The notes: generated by a model from the sequence alone, not told the origin. A stretch of 9,688 bases of DNA from Xanthobacteraceae bacterium (GCA_030037105.1 JASHRY010000278.1:1-9688), one strand, 5' to 3'; shown: positions 1 through 7,793, numbered from the stretch's first letter. Made by a program: numbers and translations.

Positions 1-23
1 GGCCCTCCCTGGCCAAACAAAAA

Positions 24-53
24 CCCGGCCGGGAGGATGATCCTCGGGCCGGG
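24..53 (-). terminator. Strong GC hairpin, terminator-like on the minus strand
   Basis: Arms CCCGGCC (24-30) and GGCCGGG (47-53) pair perfectly. Inside them GAGGA (33-37) pairs with TCCTC (41-45) around a 3-nt loop, with a small 2:1 internal loop between the two stems. An A-rich run (16-23) lies to the left, which becomes a T-rich run after the hairpin when read on the minus strand. That is the geometry of a rho-independent terminator pointing left, yet no minus-strand gene ending here is visible. It could instead end a plus-strand gene lying left of the window, or act as a leader structure of dcd. Confidence 0.4.
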
Positions 54-225
54 CTCGCACGTCCTCGGCCTTTTAGCAATTTGTTTTACGTGGCTGCAAG
101 CCGGCCGGCTCAAATGACCACGGGATAAAGTGGCTCATACGCCGCCGCTGTCTTTCCGTCAAGCCGAGGGTCGGGTTAGATCACGCCATCCCGCGCAAGC
201 GGGGAAGGAAGAAACGGCTGATCTC

Positions 226-1362
226 GTGGCCTTCTCGTTGGCGCCATCCGACAAGGGAATCTTGCCCGACCGCATGATCGCGGCGCTGGCGCAGGAGGGC
301 GGGATTCGCGCCACTCTCCCTCTGGCTTCCGGGCAAATTCAGCCGGCGAGCCTCGATCTGCGTCTCGGCGCCGTCGCCTACCGCGTGCGCGCAAGCTTTT
401 TGCCCGGCCCCGGCACCGCCGTCGCCCGCCGCATCGCCGAACTGAAGCTGCATGAATTCGCGCTCGGCGACGGCGCCGTCCTGGAAACCGGCTGCGTCTA
501 TATCGTGCCGCTGATCGAGAGCCTGGCGCTGCCGGCGGATATCGCCGCGGCCACCAATCCCAAAAGCTCCACCGGCCGCCTCGACGTCTTCACTCGCGTG
601 ATCGCCGACGAAACACGCGGCTTCGACCGCGTCGCGCCCGGCTATCATGGTCCGCTCTACGCCGAGATCAGCCCGAAGACTTTTCCCGTGCTGGTGCGCC
701 AAGGCTCGCGGCTGTCGCAGATGCGCCTGCACCGCGGCGACGCCGTGCTCGACGGCGAGGCGCTGCGCGAACTGCATGCACGCGAACGGCTCGTCGATCG
801 TGCCGAAGCGGTGATGGGGGACGGGGTCGCGGTGAGCGTCGATCTGTCCGGCGGCGGCACCTCGCGGCGGCGCGCGGGGGAGCAAATGGGCGAGGGCATC
901 GTCGGCTATCGCGCCAAGCGCCACACCGCGGTCATCGAGGTCGAGCGCCGCGCCGCCTACGACGCGGCCGATTTTTGGGAGCCGATCGCGGCGCGCGCCG
1001 ACCAAAGCCTGATCCTCGATCCGGGTGAGTTTTATATCCTGGCCTCGACCGAGGCCGTGCAGGTGCCGCCCGATTATGCCGCCGAGATGGTGCCGTTCGA
1101 CCCGCTGGTCGGCGAATTCCGCGTGCATTATGCCGGCTTTTTCGATCCCGGCTTCGGCTATGCCGGCGCCGGCGGTCGCGGCGCGCGCGCGGTGCTGGAA
1201 GTGCGTTCGCGCGAAGTGCCGTTCATTCTCGAGCACGGACAAATCGTCGGTCGGCTCGTCTACCAGAAGATGCTGGCGCGCCCCGACCGGCTTTACGGCA
1301 GCGACATCGGCTCGAACTACCAGGCGCAAGGGCTCAGGCTGTCGAAGCACTTCCGCGGTTGA
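226..1362 (+). CDS. dcd: 2'-deoxycytidine 5'-triphosphate deaminase, tandem-domain form
   Basis: Deaminates dCTP to dUTP in the cytoplasm, supplying dUMP for thymidylate synthesis. The frame is open from a GTG at 130 (410 aa); residue numbers here use that start. The family N-terminal motif GILPDRMI is at 43-50. Domain 1 carries KSSTGR (145-150), comparable to the substrate-binding R-S-S-x-x-x-R segment of classical Dcd, followed by GPLYAEI (174-180). Domain 2 carries HYAGFFDPGFG (333-343), VLEVRS (355-360) and EHGQIVGRL (368-376). This two-domain, roughly 370-residue architecture is the alphaproteobacterial Dcd (DCD_N family), unlike the ~190-residue E. coli enzyme. I chose GTG 226 (378 aa) because codons 130-225 use triplets atypical of the rest of the gene and because a purine-rich AAGGAAG (205-211) precedes it, though about 14 nt away. 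TTG 238 or GTG 130 remain possible. Family identity is firm; the start is not. Confidence 0.9.
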   Translation: MAFSLAPSDKGILPDRMIAALAQEGGIRATLPLASGQIQPASLDLRLGAVAYRVRASFLPGPGTAVARRIAELKLHEFALGDGAVLETGCVYIVPLIESLALPADIAAATNPKSSTGRLDVFTRVIADETRGFDRVAPGYHGPLYAEISPKTFPVLVRQGSRLSQMRLHRGDAVLDGEALRELHARERLVDRAEAVMGDGVAVSVDLSGGGTSRRRAGEQMGEGIVGYRAKRHTAVIEVERRAAYDAADFWEPIAARADQSLILDPGEFYILASTEAVQVPPDYAAEMVPFDPLVGEFRVHYAGFFDPGFGYAGAGGRGARAVLEVRSREVPFILEHGQIVGRLVYQKMLARPDRLYGSDIGSNYQAQGLRLSKHFRG

Positions 1363-1587
1363 GGGCGCCTGTCGCTCGCGCGCGAGGGGATCGCGCCGTG
1401 CGGCCGGCGCCACGCCAAGACCGCGATCCGGACCATGCGCGAGCCGTGCGATCGCGCGGATTGAGGTCACCCGCAAAAACCGCAGAAAGCGGCCGATCGG
1501 CCAAGATTCTTGTGGTATTTCGCCCGCAACAGCGTTTTTCTGTGCGCGGGGCGCACCAGGCATTCGCCGGTCAAGCGAGGCGGACGC
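1363..1587. other. Intergenic region with two perfect 12-bp palindromes
   Basis: Between dcd and the PAN-domain gene. CTCGCGCGCGAG (1375-1386) and GGCCGATCGGCC (1491-1502) are perfect 12-bp palindromes. The first lies just 3' of dcd but has no T-run after it, so it is not a classical terminator. The second lies about 85 bp before the next start codon and could be an operator. I see no convincing -35/-10 pair. Short palindromes of G and C are common at this base composition, so neither is strong evidence of function. Confidence 0.35.
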
Positions 1588-2136
1588 ATGAAGCGGGCAC
1601 TCATCGTGGCCTTTGCCGTCTTGGCGTCCGCCGCGATTGGGCTCCGCGTCGGGCCGGCCCTTGCGCAATCGGGCTACGATCGGCCGGGCGGCGATTACGC
1701 GAGTGCGGTCATCGCGAACGGCGACCCGGCGGTGTGCGCGATACGCTGCGAGCGAGACAAGCCCTGCCGGTCGTGGAGCTTTTCCTATCCGTCGGCGTCC
1801 GGCAGCCCGGCCATGTGCCGGCTCAAGCGCACGGTGATGCCGCGCGTCAAGGCGAGCTGTTGCGTGTCGGGCGTGCGCGGCGCCGGCGTGATCGAGCCGC
1901 GGCTCGGCGACCTCGAATATTCAATCGACCGCGTCGGCAGCGATTATCGGTCCTTCGAAACCGCGGCCGACCCGCGCGGCCGGCCCTGCGCGGAGGCCTG
2001 TCGCGCGGAATTGCGCTGCCGCGCCTGGACCTATCACCGGCCGGGCTATGGCACGGCCGGCGCGCGTTGCTATCTCAAGGCCTCGATCAAGCCGCCGCGA
2101 CATCGGCCCTGCTGCATTTCGGAGGTGGTGCGATAG
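1588..2136 (+). CDS. Secreted protein with two tandem PAN/Apple-like domains
   Basis: A 182-residue protein with a typical Sec signal peptide (residues 1-26: basic start, hydrophobic core, cleavage after ALA before Q27), so probably periplasmic or extracellular. The mature part holds two modules with identical cysteine spacing, C-x3-C-x5-C-x16-C-x13-CC. The cysteines are 50/54/60/77/91/92 in the first and 134/138/144/161/175/176 in the second. Conserved CRSWSF/CRAWTY and a trailing CC-V/I-S fit the PAN_4/Apple fold, which binds proteins or carbohydrates and is held by disulfides. All twelve cysteines fall in pairs between the copies. The start is ATG 1588, preceded by GCGAGG about 7 nt upstream; the open frame reaches back to 1510 but that extension lacks a signal sequence. 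The ligand is unknown. It appears to be monocistronic, with a structured region directly after its stop. Confidence 0.8.
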   Translation: MKRALIVAFAVLASAAIGLRVGPALAQSGYDRPGGDYASAVIANGDPAVCAIRCERDKPCRSWSFSYPSASGSPAMCRLKRTVMPRVKASCCVSGVRGAGVIEPRLGDLEYSIDRVGSDYRSFETAADPRGRPCAEACRAELRCRAWTYHRPGYGTAGARCYLKASIKPPRHRPCCISEVVR

Positions 2137-2234
2137 CGCGCGTCGAGGAAAAGTGGGAACCGGTTTTCCGTCCGGACGCGCGACATACAAAAGCTTGGAG
2201 CGGGAAGACGATTCGAAGATAAGTCATCCCGCTC
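2137..2234. repeat. Two-hairpin intergenic element, probable dispersed repeat/terminator
   Basis: It begins immediately after the PAN gene's TAG. Hairpin 1: CGCGCGTC (2137-2144) pairs with GACGCGCG (2175-2182), and inside it GGAAAA (2147-2152) pairs with TTTTCC (2164-2169), with AACCGGTT at 2158-2165. Hairpin 2: GAGCGGGAAGAC (2198-2209) pairs with GTCATCCCGCTC (2223-2234) with one mismatch and a 13-nt loop containing GATTCGAAGA. On the minus strand hairpin 2 is followed after a few bases by CTTTTG, a weak T-run that could end tldD transcription. The wording (AACCGGTTTTCC, then AAAAGCTTGGAGCGGGA, GACGATTCGAAGA, TCATCCCGCTC) resembles an intergenic palindromic repeat I recall from Bradyrhizobiaceae-like genomes. 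Only one copy is in this window, so the repeat status is from memory. Confidence 0.5.
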
Positions 2235-2297
2235 GAGCGCGGCTTTTCGCGTCTCCGGAAACCGGCGACCAACACGGTCCGCTGAAAAGAAGAGCGT

Positions 2298-3719
<1,422 letters not shown>

Positions 3720-3748
3720 AAGGGCTCCGACGTTTTTGGTGGGCCGTT

Positions 3749-3766
3749 CGGCTTACAGATAAGCCG
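3749..3766 (-). other. Perfect hairpin in the murA-tldD gap
   Basis: CGGCTTA (3749-3755) and TAAGCCG (3760-3766) form a perfect 7-bp stem with a 4-nt loop, placed about 30 bp after murA's start-to-tldD gap begins on the tldD side. No T-run follows in either direction, so it is a poor rho-independent terminator. It may be an RNA processing or stabilising structure between the two genes, or chance. Confidence 0.3.
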
Positions 3767-3812
3767 CGCCGCGCCGCATTTCCACGTGCCCGGCGGCCGG
3801 GGCGCTGCCGTG

Positions 3813-5102
3813 CTATCCCGCCAACCGTTCGATGGCCGCTCCGCAGCGCGCGAGCTTGTCTTCCAGCCGCTCGAAACCGCGGTCGAGGTGATAGACCCGG
3901 TTGACGACGGTCTCGCCTTCGGCGGCGAGCGCGGCGATGACCAGCGAGACCGAGGCGCGCAGGTCCGTCGCCATCACCGGCGCGCCCTTGAGCCGCTCCA
4001 CGCCCTCGATCGTCGCCCGCTCGCCGTCGAGCCGGATGCGGGCGCCGAGCCGCACCAGTTCCTGCACGTGCATGAACCGATTCTCGAAGATGGTCTCGAC
4101 GATGTGCGAGGTGCCGCGCGCGCGCGTCATCAGCGCCATGAGCTGCGCCTGCAGATCGGTCGGGAATTCGGGGAATGGCGCGGTGGTCACTTCGACCGGC
4201 TCCAGGTGCGCGCCGTTGCGCGCGACGCGGACGCCCTGGTTCGTCGACGAGACGGTGACGCCGGTTTCCCGCAGCACGTCGAGCGCGGCCTGGAGCAGTT
4301 CCGCGCGCGCGTTCTGCAGCAGGATGTCGCCGCCGGCCATGGCCACGGCCATGGCGTAGGTTCCGGTCTCGATGCGGTCGGGCAGCACGGCATGGCGCGC
4401 GCCGCCGAGCTTGGCGACGCCCTCGATGACGATGCGCCGGGTGCCGGCGCCGGAAATGCGCGCCCCCATCTTATTGAGGCATTGGGCGACGTCGACGATC
4501 TCCGGCTCGCGCGCGGCGTTCTCGATCACGGTCGTGCCGTCGGCGAGCGCTGCCGCCATGATCGCGGTGTGGGTGCCGCCGACGGTGACTTTCGGAAAAA
4601 CGATCTCGGCGCCGCGCAACCCGCGCGGCGCCCGCGCCACCACGTAGCCGCCGTCGATGTCGATGTCGGCGCCGAGCCGCTTAAGCGCCATGATGAGCAG
4701 ATCGACCGGCCGCGTGCCGATGGCACAGCCGCCGGGCATCGAGACGCGCGCCTCCCCCATGCGCGCGAGCAGCGGCGCCACCACCCAGAAGCTCGCGCGC
4801 ATCCTGGAGACAAGCTCGTAAGGGGCGGTGGTGTCGACGATGCAGGCGGCGGAAATATGCAGCGTCTGGCCGTGATCGGCGGTTTCGCCGGGACGCTTGC
4901 CGCCGACCATGACGTCGACGCCGTGGTTGCCGAGAATGCGCTGCAGCAGGCCGACATCGGCGAGCCGCGGCACATTGTCGAGAACGAGAGTCTGGTCGGT
5001 GAGCAGGCTCGCGATCATCAGCGGAAGCGCGGCGTTCTTCGCCCCCGAGATCGGAATCGTGCCGGTGAGACGCCGGCCGCCGACGATGCGCATGCGATCC
5101 AT
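3813..5102 (-). CDS. murA: UDP-N-acetylglucosamine 1-carboxyvinyltransferase MurA
   Basis: Transfers enolpyruvate from phosphoenolpyruvate to UDP-GlcNAc, the first committed step of peptidoglycan synthesis, in the cytoplasm; the target of fosfomycin. With the start at ATG 5102 the product has 429 residues (E. coli 419). K22-N23 lie in [11 protein letters not shown] as in E. coli. The catalytic loop [14 protein letters not shown] has its cysteine at 126, equivalent to C115, so this is a Cys-type and not a naturally fosfomycin-resistant Asp-type enzyme. [13 protein letters not shown] holds the catalytic Asp, and [13 protein letters not shown] the conserved Arg near the C-terminus. Three starts stand in a row: GTG 5108, ATG 5105 and ATG 5102. 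I chose 5102 because GGGGG (5108-5112) then sits five bases upstream and the protein opens MDRMRIVGG like relatives. It follows a 66-aa gene by 36 bp and precedes tldD. Confidence 0.96.
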   Translation of the reverse strand: MDRMRIVGGRRLTGTIPISGAKNAALPLMIASLLTDQTLVLDNVPRLADVGLLQRILGNHGVDVMVGGKRPGETADHGQTLHISAACIVDTTAPYELVSRMRASFWVVAPLLARMGEARVSMPGGCAIGTRPVDLLIMALKRLGADIDIDGGYVVARAPRGLRGAEIVFPKVTVGGTHTAIMAAALADGTTVIENAAREPEIVDVAQCLNKMGARISGAGTRRIVIEGVAKLGGARHAVLPDRIETGTYAMAVAMAGGDILLQNARAELLQAALDVLRETGVTVSSTNQGVRVARNGAHLEPVEVTTAPFPEFPTDLQAQLMALMTRARGTSHIVETIFENRFMHVQELVRLGARIRLDGERATIEGVERLKGAPVMATDLRASVSLVIAALAAEGETVVNRVYHLDRGFERLEDKLARCGAAIERLAG

Positions 5103-5138
5103 CATCACCCCCGCAACCCCAGGCCGGGACCGAAATCC

Positions 5139-5339
5139 CTAATCGCTCCCCCGATTGCGGCGAAAGTCGGGAGCTTGCGATTCGGTTCCCGCATCGTCCT
5201 GCGCGGCCTTGCCGTCCGCGCGGTTCCCGACGCGGCCGCGCGCCTGCTCCTTGCGCCGCTTGAGATTTTCGCGCAGCGCCGCGGCGAGCCGCCTGCCGCG
5301 CGCCGCCTGTTGCTCCGCTTTGCCGTGGTTTTTCGTCAT
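5139..5339 (-). CDS. Small basic conserved hypothetical protein upstream of murA
   Basis: A 66-residue, highly charged protein, rich in Arg, Lys, Ala and Gln, without signal peptide or membrane segment. Its core, RGRRLAAALRENLKRRKEQARGR, is shown here only as its 14-36 region; it is predicted helical and strongly basic and resembles small proteins I recall before murA in Rhizobiales. The C-terminal part is polar and probably disordered. It sits 14 bp after the DUF4337 gene and about 36 bp before murA on the same strand, so co-transcription is likely. The Shine-Dalgarno signal before ATG 5339 is poor, which suggests translational coupling to the gene before it. Function unknown; nucleic-acid binding is a guess from charge only. 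Confidence 0.65.
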   Translation of the reverse strand: MTKNHGKAEQQAARGRRLAAALRENLKRRKEQARGRVGNRADGKAAQDDAGTESQAPDFRRNRGSD

Positions 5340-5353
5340 CGTTGCACCGCAAC

Positions 5354-5947
5354 TCAGAGCAAAGACACGGCGTGCGGCGCAAACAGGCCGAGCGCCAGCA
5401 CGGCAAGTCCGGCAACGCCGAGGACGCCGGCGAACCAGGCGAGCGCGATGATCCCGGTGATCACCGCCGCCGAGGCGAGCACGATGCCGATCTGGAACGC
5501 CGCCGAGGCGAGCTCGTAGTGATGATATTTGGCCAGCGCGAGGTCGCGGCTCTCCTCCGCATCCTTGGCGCGCGCGGCAAGCTCCTTGCGGCCTTCATTG
5601 GTCTCCGGCTCGGAATCGTAGCGCGCGGCGGTCTTCCGCCAGGCGTCGATCTGCTTATCCATTGCCGCGCGCGCCGCCGGATCGCCCGCGGCCGCTTCCT
5701 CGATCTTCAGCGCCTCGGCGGCGGTGCGGATCGTCGTCATGCGGATCGTCTTGGCCTGGAAGAACGCCCACAAATTGGCGGATTCGACGTTGGCGCCGAT
5801 CGCTTCGGTCTGCGCGCTCTTGCCCAGCGTCTCCGCGAACGAAAGAAACAACGCCAATATCGCGATCACCAGCGCGATCTTCCGATTCGAATGCGAAGCA
5901 TGCTCGGCGTGCTCCGCATGCTCCATCTGTTCGTGTGCTTCAGGCAT
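5354..5947 (-). CDS. DUF4337 family membrane protein
   Basis: A 197-residue protein of the DUF4337 family, function unknown. The first ~20 residues are acidic and histidine-rich, with His at 5, 10, 13, 16 and 19 in repeated EHA units. One transmembrane helix spans about 23-40 (KIALVIAILALFLSFAETLG). A soluble, mainly helical stretch (about 45-145) follows, containing the family signature around ANLWAFFQAKTIRMTT (57-72). Two closely spaced C-terminal helices lie at about 150-171 and 173-190. ATG 5947 is preceded by a G-rich GGGGGGCGAG; the frame stays open to 6034 but that part lacks family resemblance. It heads a likely operon with the 66-aa gene and murA, which may hint at an envelope role. 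That link is inference from order only. Confidence 0.8.
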   Translation of the reverse strand: MPEAHEQMEHAEHAEHASHSNRKIALVIAILALFLSFAETLGKSAQTEAIGANVESANLWAFFQAKTIRMTTIRTAAEALKIEEAAAGDPAARAAMDKQIDAWRKTAARYDSEPETNEGRKELAARAKDAEESRDLALAKYHHYELASAAFQIGIVLASAAVITGIIALAWFAGVLGVAGLAVLALGLFAPHAVSLL

Positions 5948-6051
5948 CTCGCCCCCCGTCTTTGGCGTCGATGAGCATCGCTTAGGTGTGATCGTTTTGC
6001 CGCACTCTTCCGACAATCGCCATCGTGCCGCCACACTGCCGCATCAATGCC

Positions 6052-6082
6052 GCGTTAACGCCTTGATTTGCGGCCACGTGGC
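6052..6082. promoter_or_regulatory. Paired palindromes in the divergent promoter region
   Basis: GCGTTAACGC (6052-6061) and GCCACGTGGC (6073-6082) are both perfect 10-bp palindromes. Their centres are 21 bp apart, about two helical turns, so they would lie on one face of the DNA. They sit about 30-60 bp before the GTG of the secreted glycine-zipper gene and about 105-135 bp from the divergent DUF4337 start. Placement suggests operator sites, but the sequences of the two differ and no regulator is known. The rest of the 5948-6110 gap shows no clear -10 element. Confidence 0.35.
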
Positions 6083-6110
6083 GGCTTTTCACCACAGGAA
6101 GGGGTGTAGC

Positions 6111-6419
6111 GTGAAGTACCACATTGTGTTTGCAGCGGTCGTGGTTGCGGCGCTTGGTTCGCCGCTCGCGGCGAAGGCGCAGGGCATTCCCGACGGCGTA
6201 GCGCATGGAGTTTATGAGGGCAACCGCACGGCGGGACCGATCGGTGCGGTGGTCGGCGGAGCGGTCGGCGGCGTCATCGGCGGCATCGACGGCTTGTTCG
6301 GAATCGGGCCCGTTTACTATGCCGCCTATCCGGGGGGACCGCGCTTCTCCCATCACCACCATCGGCGGTGGGTCAGGCATTCCCATCGCCACGTTCGCCG
6401 CGCCCGCAGGGCGGGCTGA
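6111..6419 (+). CDS. Small exported glycine-zipper protein with His/Arg-rich tail
   Basis: A 102-residue protein beginning with GTG 6111, supported by a strong AGGAAGGGG (6096-6104) six bases upstream and by a clean signal peptide (residues 1-23, cleavage after AKA). The mature protein has a glycine zipper with glycines at 45, 49, 53, 57 and 61, plus a second register at 50, 54 and 58, a pattern that packs helices in membranes. A short Tyr/Pro/Gly stretch follows, then a strongly basic tail from 80 on with HHHH at 81-84 and further His/Arg. Small exported proteins of this design are common in Bradyrhizobium-like genomes and are uncharacterised. Likely periplasmic or outer-membrane associated. 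Metal binding by the His cluster is possible but not shown. Confidence 0.75.
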   Translation: MKYHIVFAAVVVAALGSPLAAKAQGIPDGVAHGVYEGNRTAGPIGAVVGGAVGGVIGGIDGLFGIGPVYYAAYPGGPRFSHHHHRRWVRHSHRHVRRARRAG

Positions 6420-6757
6420 GCCGCAACGCGGGGTGGGCCTCGGATCGCGCGCTGAATGCGCCCGAGGCTCAATTCCGCGCGATGCAGGAAAAATGCGGGA
6501 TAGGCTTGCGCGCGCTTCGGGTATTGTCCCGAGCCGAGCGCATTTCGTTTCGATGTAATCGATTGCGCTCGAGGCGTAAGGGAAGAATATTGATCGCCGC
6601 AACCGCCGCCGCTGAATGAACCGATGCGGCGGTGTAAGATGCGGACGCAAGGCCGGCATAAAATATCCGGGGCTGCGGCCGCCGTCCGTCGCCGTCGGGA
6701 TTGTGGAACCTCGACCGATCATCGCATTTGGTGTGACGCCGTCGGGGAGATGAGAAA
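6420..6757. other. Non-coding gap with two hairpins
   Basis: A 338-bp gap between two plus-strand genes. GCCTCGG (6437-6443) pairs with CCGAGGC (6462-6468), with an inner GCGC/GCGC stem; this lies shortly after the glycine-zipper stop but has no T-run. CCGCCGC (6606-6612) pairs with GCGGCGG (6626-6632), extendable by one GU and one CG pair. Open frames crossing the gap have no start with a ribosome site and no recognisable product. No tRNA-like cloverleaf was seen. It probably holds a weak terminator and the promoter of the DUF2188 gene, which I cannot place. Confidence 0.4.
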
Positions 6758-7003
6758 ATGGCACACGTCACCTACAAAATCGTCCGCCACGAGGAGGGTT
6801 GGGCCTACACGGTCAACGGCGTGTTCTCGGAAAGCTTTCCCACGCACGCGGAAGCGCTCGACGCCGCGCGCCGCGTCGCCGCCGAGCAGCGCCGGCCGGG
6901 GCAGACCGAGGCCATCGAATATGAGGACGAGAAGGGCAAGTGGCACAGCGAACTCGCCCTCGGCAGCGACCGGCCGGAGACCGACGTGGAGGACAATTCG
7001 TAG
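6758..7003 (+). CDS. DUF2188 domain-containing protein
   Basis: An 81-residue, probably cytoplasmic protein of the DUF2188 type. It opens YKIVRHEEGWAYTVNG, then SFPTHAEALDAARRVAAEQ, the aromatic-strand plus helix pattern of that family, then EYEDEKGKWHSE near the end. The C-terminal tail is acidic. ATG 6758 is preceded by GGGGAG (6744-6749), eight bases upstream. No enzymatic residues are evident and the family has no established function. It stands alone on this strand and ends 4 bp from the end of the convergent secreted-protein gene. Confidence 0.8.
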   Translation: MAHVTYKIVRHEEGWAYTVNGVFSESFPTHAEALDAARRVAAEQRRPGQTEAIEYEDEKGKWHSELALGSDRPETDVEDNS

Positions 7004-7007
7004 GCCC

Positions 7008-7023
7008 CTACCAGCGATGGTAG
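7008..7023 (+). other. GNRA-loop hairpin at a convergent gene junction
   Basis: CTACCA (7008-7013) and TGGTAG (7018-7023) form a perfect 6-bp stem closed by GCGA, a GNRA tetraloop on the plus-strand transcript. It starts 4 bp after the DUF2188 stop and overlaps the stop and last codons of the minus-strand gene. No T-run follows, so any role as a 3' end structure is inferred. Confidence 0.35.
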
Positions 7024-7238
7024 CGATGGCAGACGTAGCGGCCGACGACGAATTCGCGGTAGCATTTGATAACGCCGCGCCGGGTATGGCGCTGGTGATA
7101 TTGCCCCGGCTGAAGCGATGAAGCGGTCGCCGCGGCTTCCTGCATCGCCGTTGCACTGAGCGGAACGGCACCGGCGCCTTGACAGCAGACAAGACCGATA
7201 CCGGCGGCCAGGCCCAAGGCGGCCAACATCTTTCGCAT
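7008..7238 (-). CDS. Small secreted protein with conserved Cys/His/aromatic C-terminus
   Basis: A 76-residue protein with a good signal peptide (residues 1-24, hydrophobic core LAALGLAAGIGL, cleavage after AGA). The mature part is about 52 residues: a bland Ala/Ser/Gln linker, then a dense end GVIKCYREFVVGRYVCHRYHRW with C59 and C70 ten residues apart, likely a disulfide, among Tyr, His and Arg. I recall very similar small exported proteins in Bradyrhizobium-like genomes; no function is known. ATG 7238 has an excellent AGAGGAA six bases upstream. It may be co-transcribed with the DOPA dioxygenase gene 84 bp upstream, as no terminator lies between them. Confidence 0.75.
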   Translation of the reverse strand: MRKMLAALGLAAGIGLVCCQGAGAVPLSATAMQEAAATASSLQPGQYHQRHTRRGVIKCYREFVVGRYVCHRYHRW

Positions 7239-7322
7239 GGGTTTCCTCTCGTGCAGAGGACGGAAATTGGCGCGGACCCGTTCGCGCGCGCGAGTCTTGC
7301 TTCTTTTGTTTCGACAGCCGGC

Positions 7323-7727
7323 TCAACCCGATTTGTCGCCGTCGGCGAAGGCCTCCAGGCGCAGCGGCATCGCGGCGCCGAACCAGGCGGCGTGCGCGGT
7401 GTGATCGCGGTAATCGTCGCCGGTCTCGGGATGGAGGAGGACGCTCAATCCGTCGCGATTGAGCATCAGCCACGGCACGAACGCCGCCAGCATGTCGCTC
7501 GGGAAGGCGATCTGATACATCGATTGCGAATGCGGACCGACCAGCTCGTCATGCCAGCGCCCGAGCTTCGCCTGCGGAAATTCCGCGGCGACGCGCCGGC
7601 GCAGGCGTTCGGCCCGCGCTCGCGTCTTTGCCGGGTCGTAATAGACGTGCGCGTGATAATGCGCGATCGAGCGGGGATCGGTTGCCGCCGCGGCACGCCG
7701 GGATTCCCTGACATGAGAGTCGTTCAC
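7323..7727 (-). CDS. DOPA 4,5-dioxygenase family protein
   Basis: A 134-residue protein of the DOPA 4,5-dioxygenase family (PF08883). Fungal members open the catechol ring of L-DOPA by extradiol cleavage; bacterial members are largely untested. Family motifs are clear: HYHAHVYYD (23-31), WHDELVGPHSQSMYQ (58-72) and LHPETGDDYRDHTAHAAWFG (98-117). Conserved histidines at 25, 27, 59, 66, 99, 109 and 112 are candidates for iron binding and catalysis. No signal peptide, so cytoplasmic. The start is GTG 7727 with GAGG seven bases upstream; the next in-frame methionine comes after the first motifs, so it cannot be the start. Its upstream gap (7728-7855) is shared with the divergent DUF6790-like gene. 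The true substrate is unknown, and many family members in bacteria have no aromatic pathway attached. Confidence 0.85.
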   Translation of the reverse strand: MNDSHVRESRRAAAATDPRSIAHYHAHVYYDPAKTRARAERLRRRVAAEFPQAKLGRWHDELVGPHSQSMYQIAFPSDMLAAFVPWLMLNRDGLSVLLHPETGDDYRDHTAHAAWFGAAMPLRLEAFADGDKSG

Positions 7728-7793
7728 GTTTCGCCTCGACGCTCACTTTATCATTCGGTCGGCGCGCGCGCTGCAGCTTTGTTGCGGCGAGAC

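Noticed and set aside
1461..1521. Possible sigma-70 promoter before the PAN gene (TTGAGG, TTGTGG)
   Set aside because: Neither -35-like hexamer has a -10-like sequence at 16-18 bp spacing.
181..1668. A 495-codon minus-strand open frame across dcd
   Set aside because: Antisense and in phase with dcd codons, with no ribosome site or recognisable domain; dcd itself is a clear family member.
1359..2222. A 287-codon plus-strand frame overlapping the PAN gene
   Set aside because: Out-of-frame shadow rich in Arg; the overlapping frame has a signal peptide and regular cysteine modules.
6205..6619. Plus-strand frames running from the glycine-zipper gene into the 338-bp gap
   Set aside because: No ribosome site, no family resemblance and no membrane or signal pattern; the frame at 6111 explains the coding signal.
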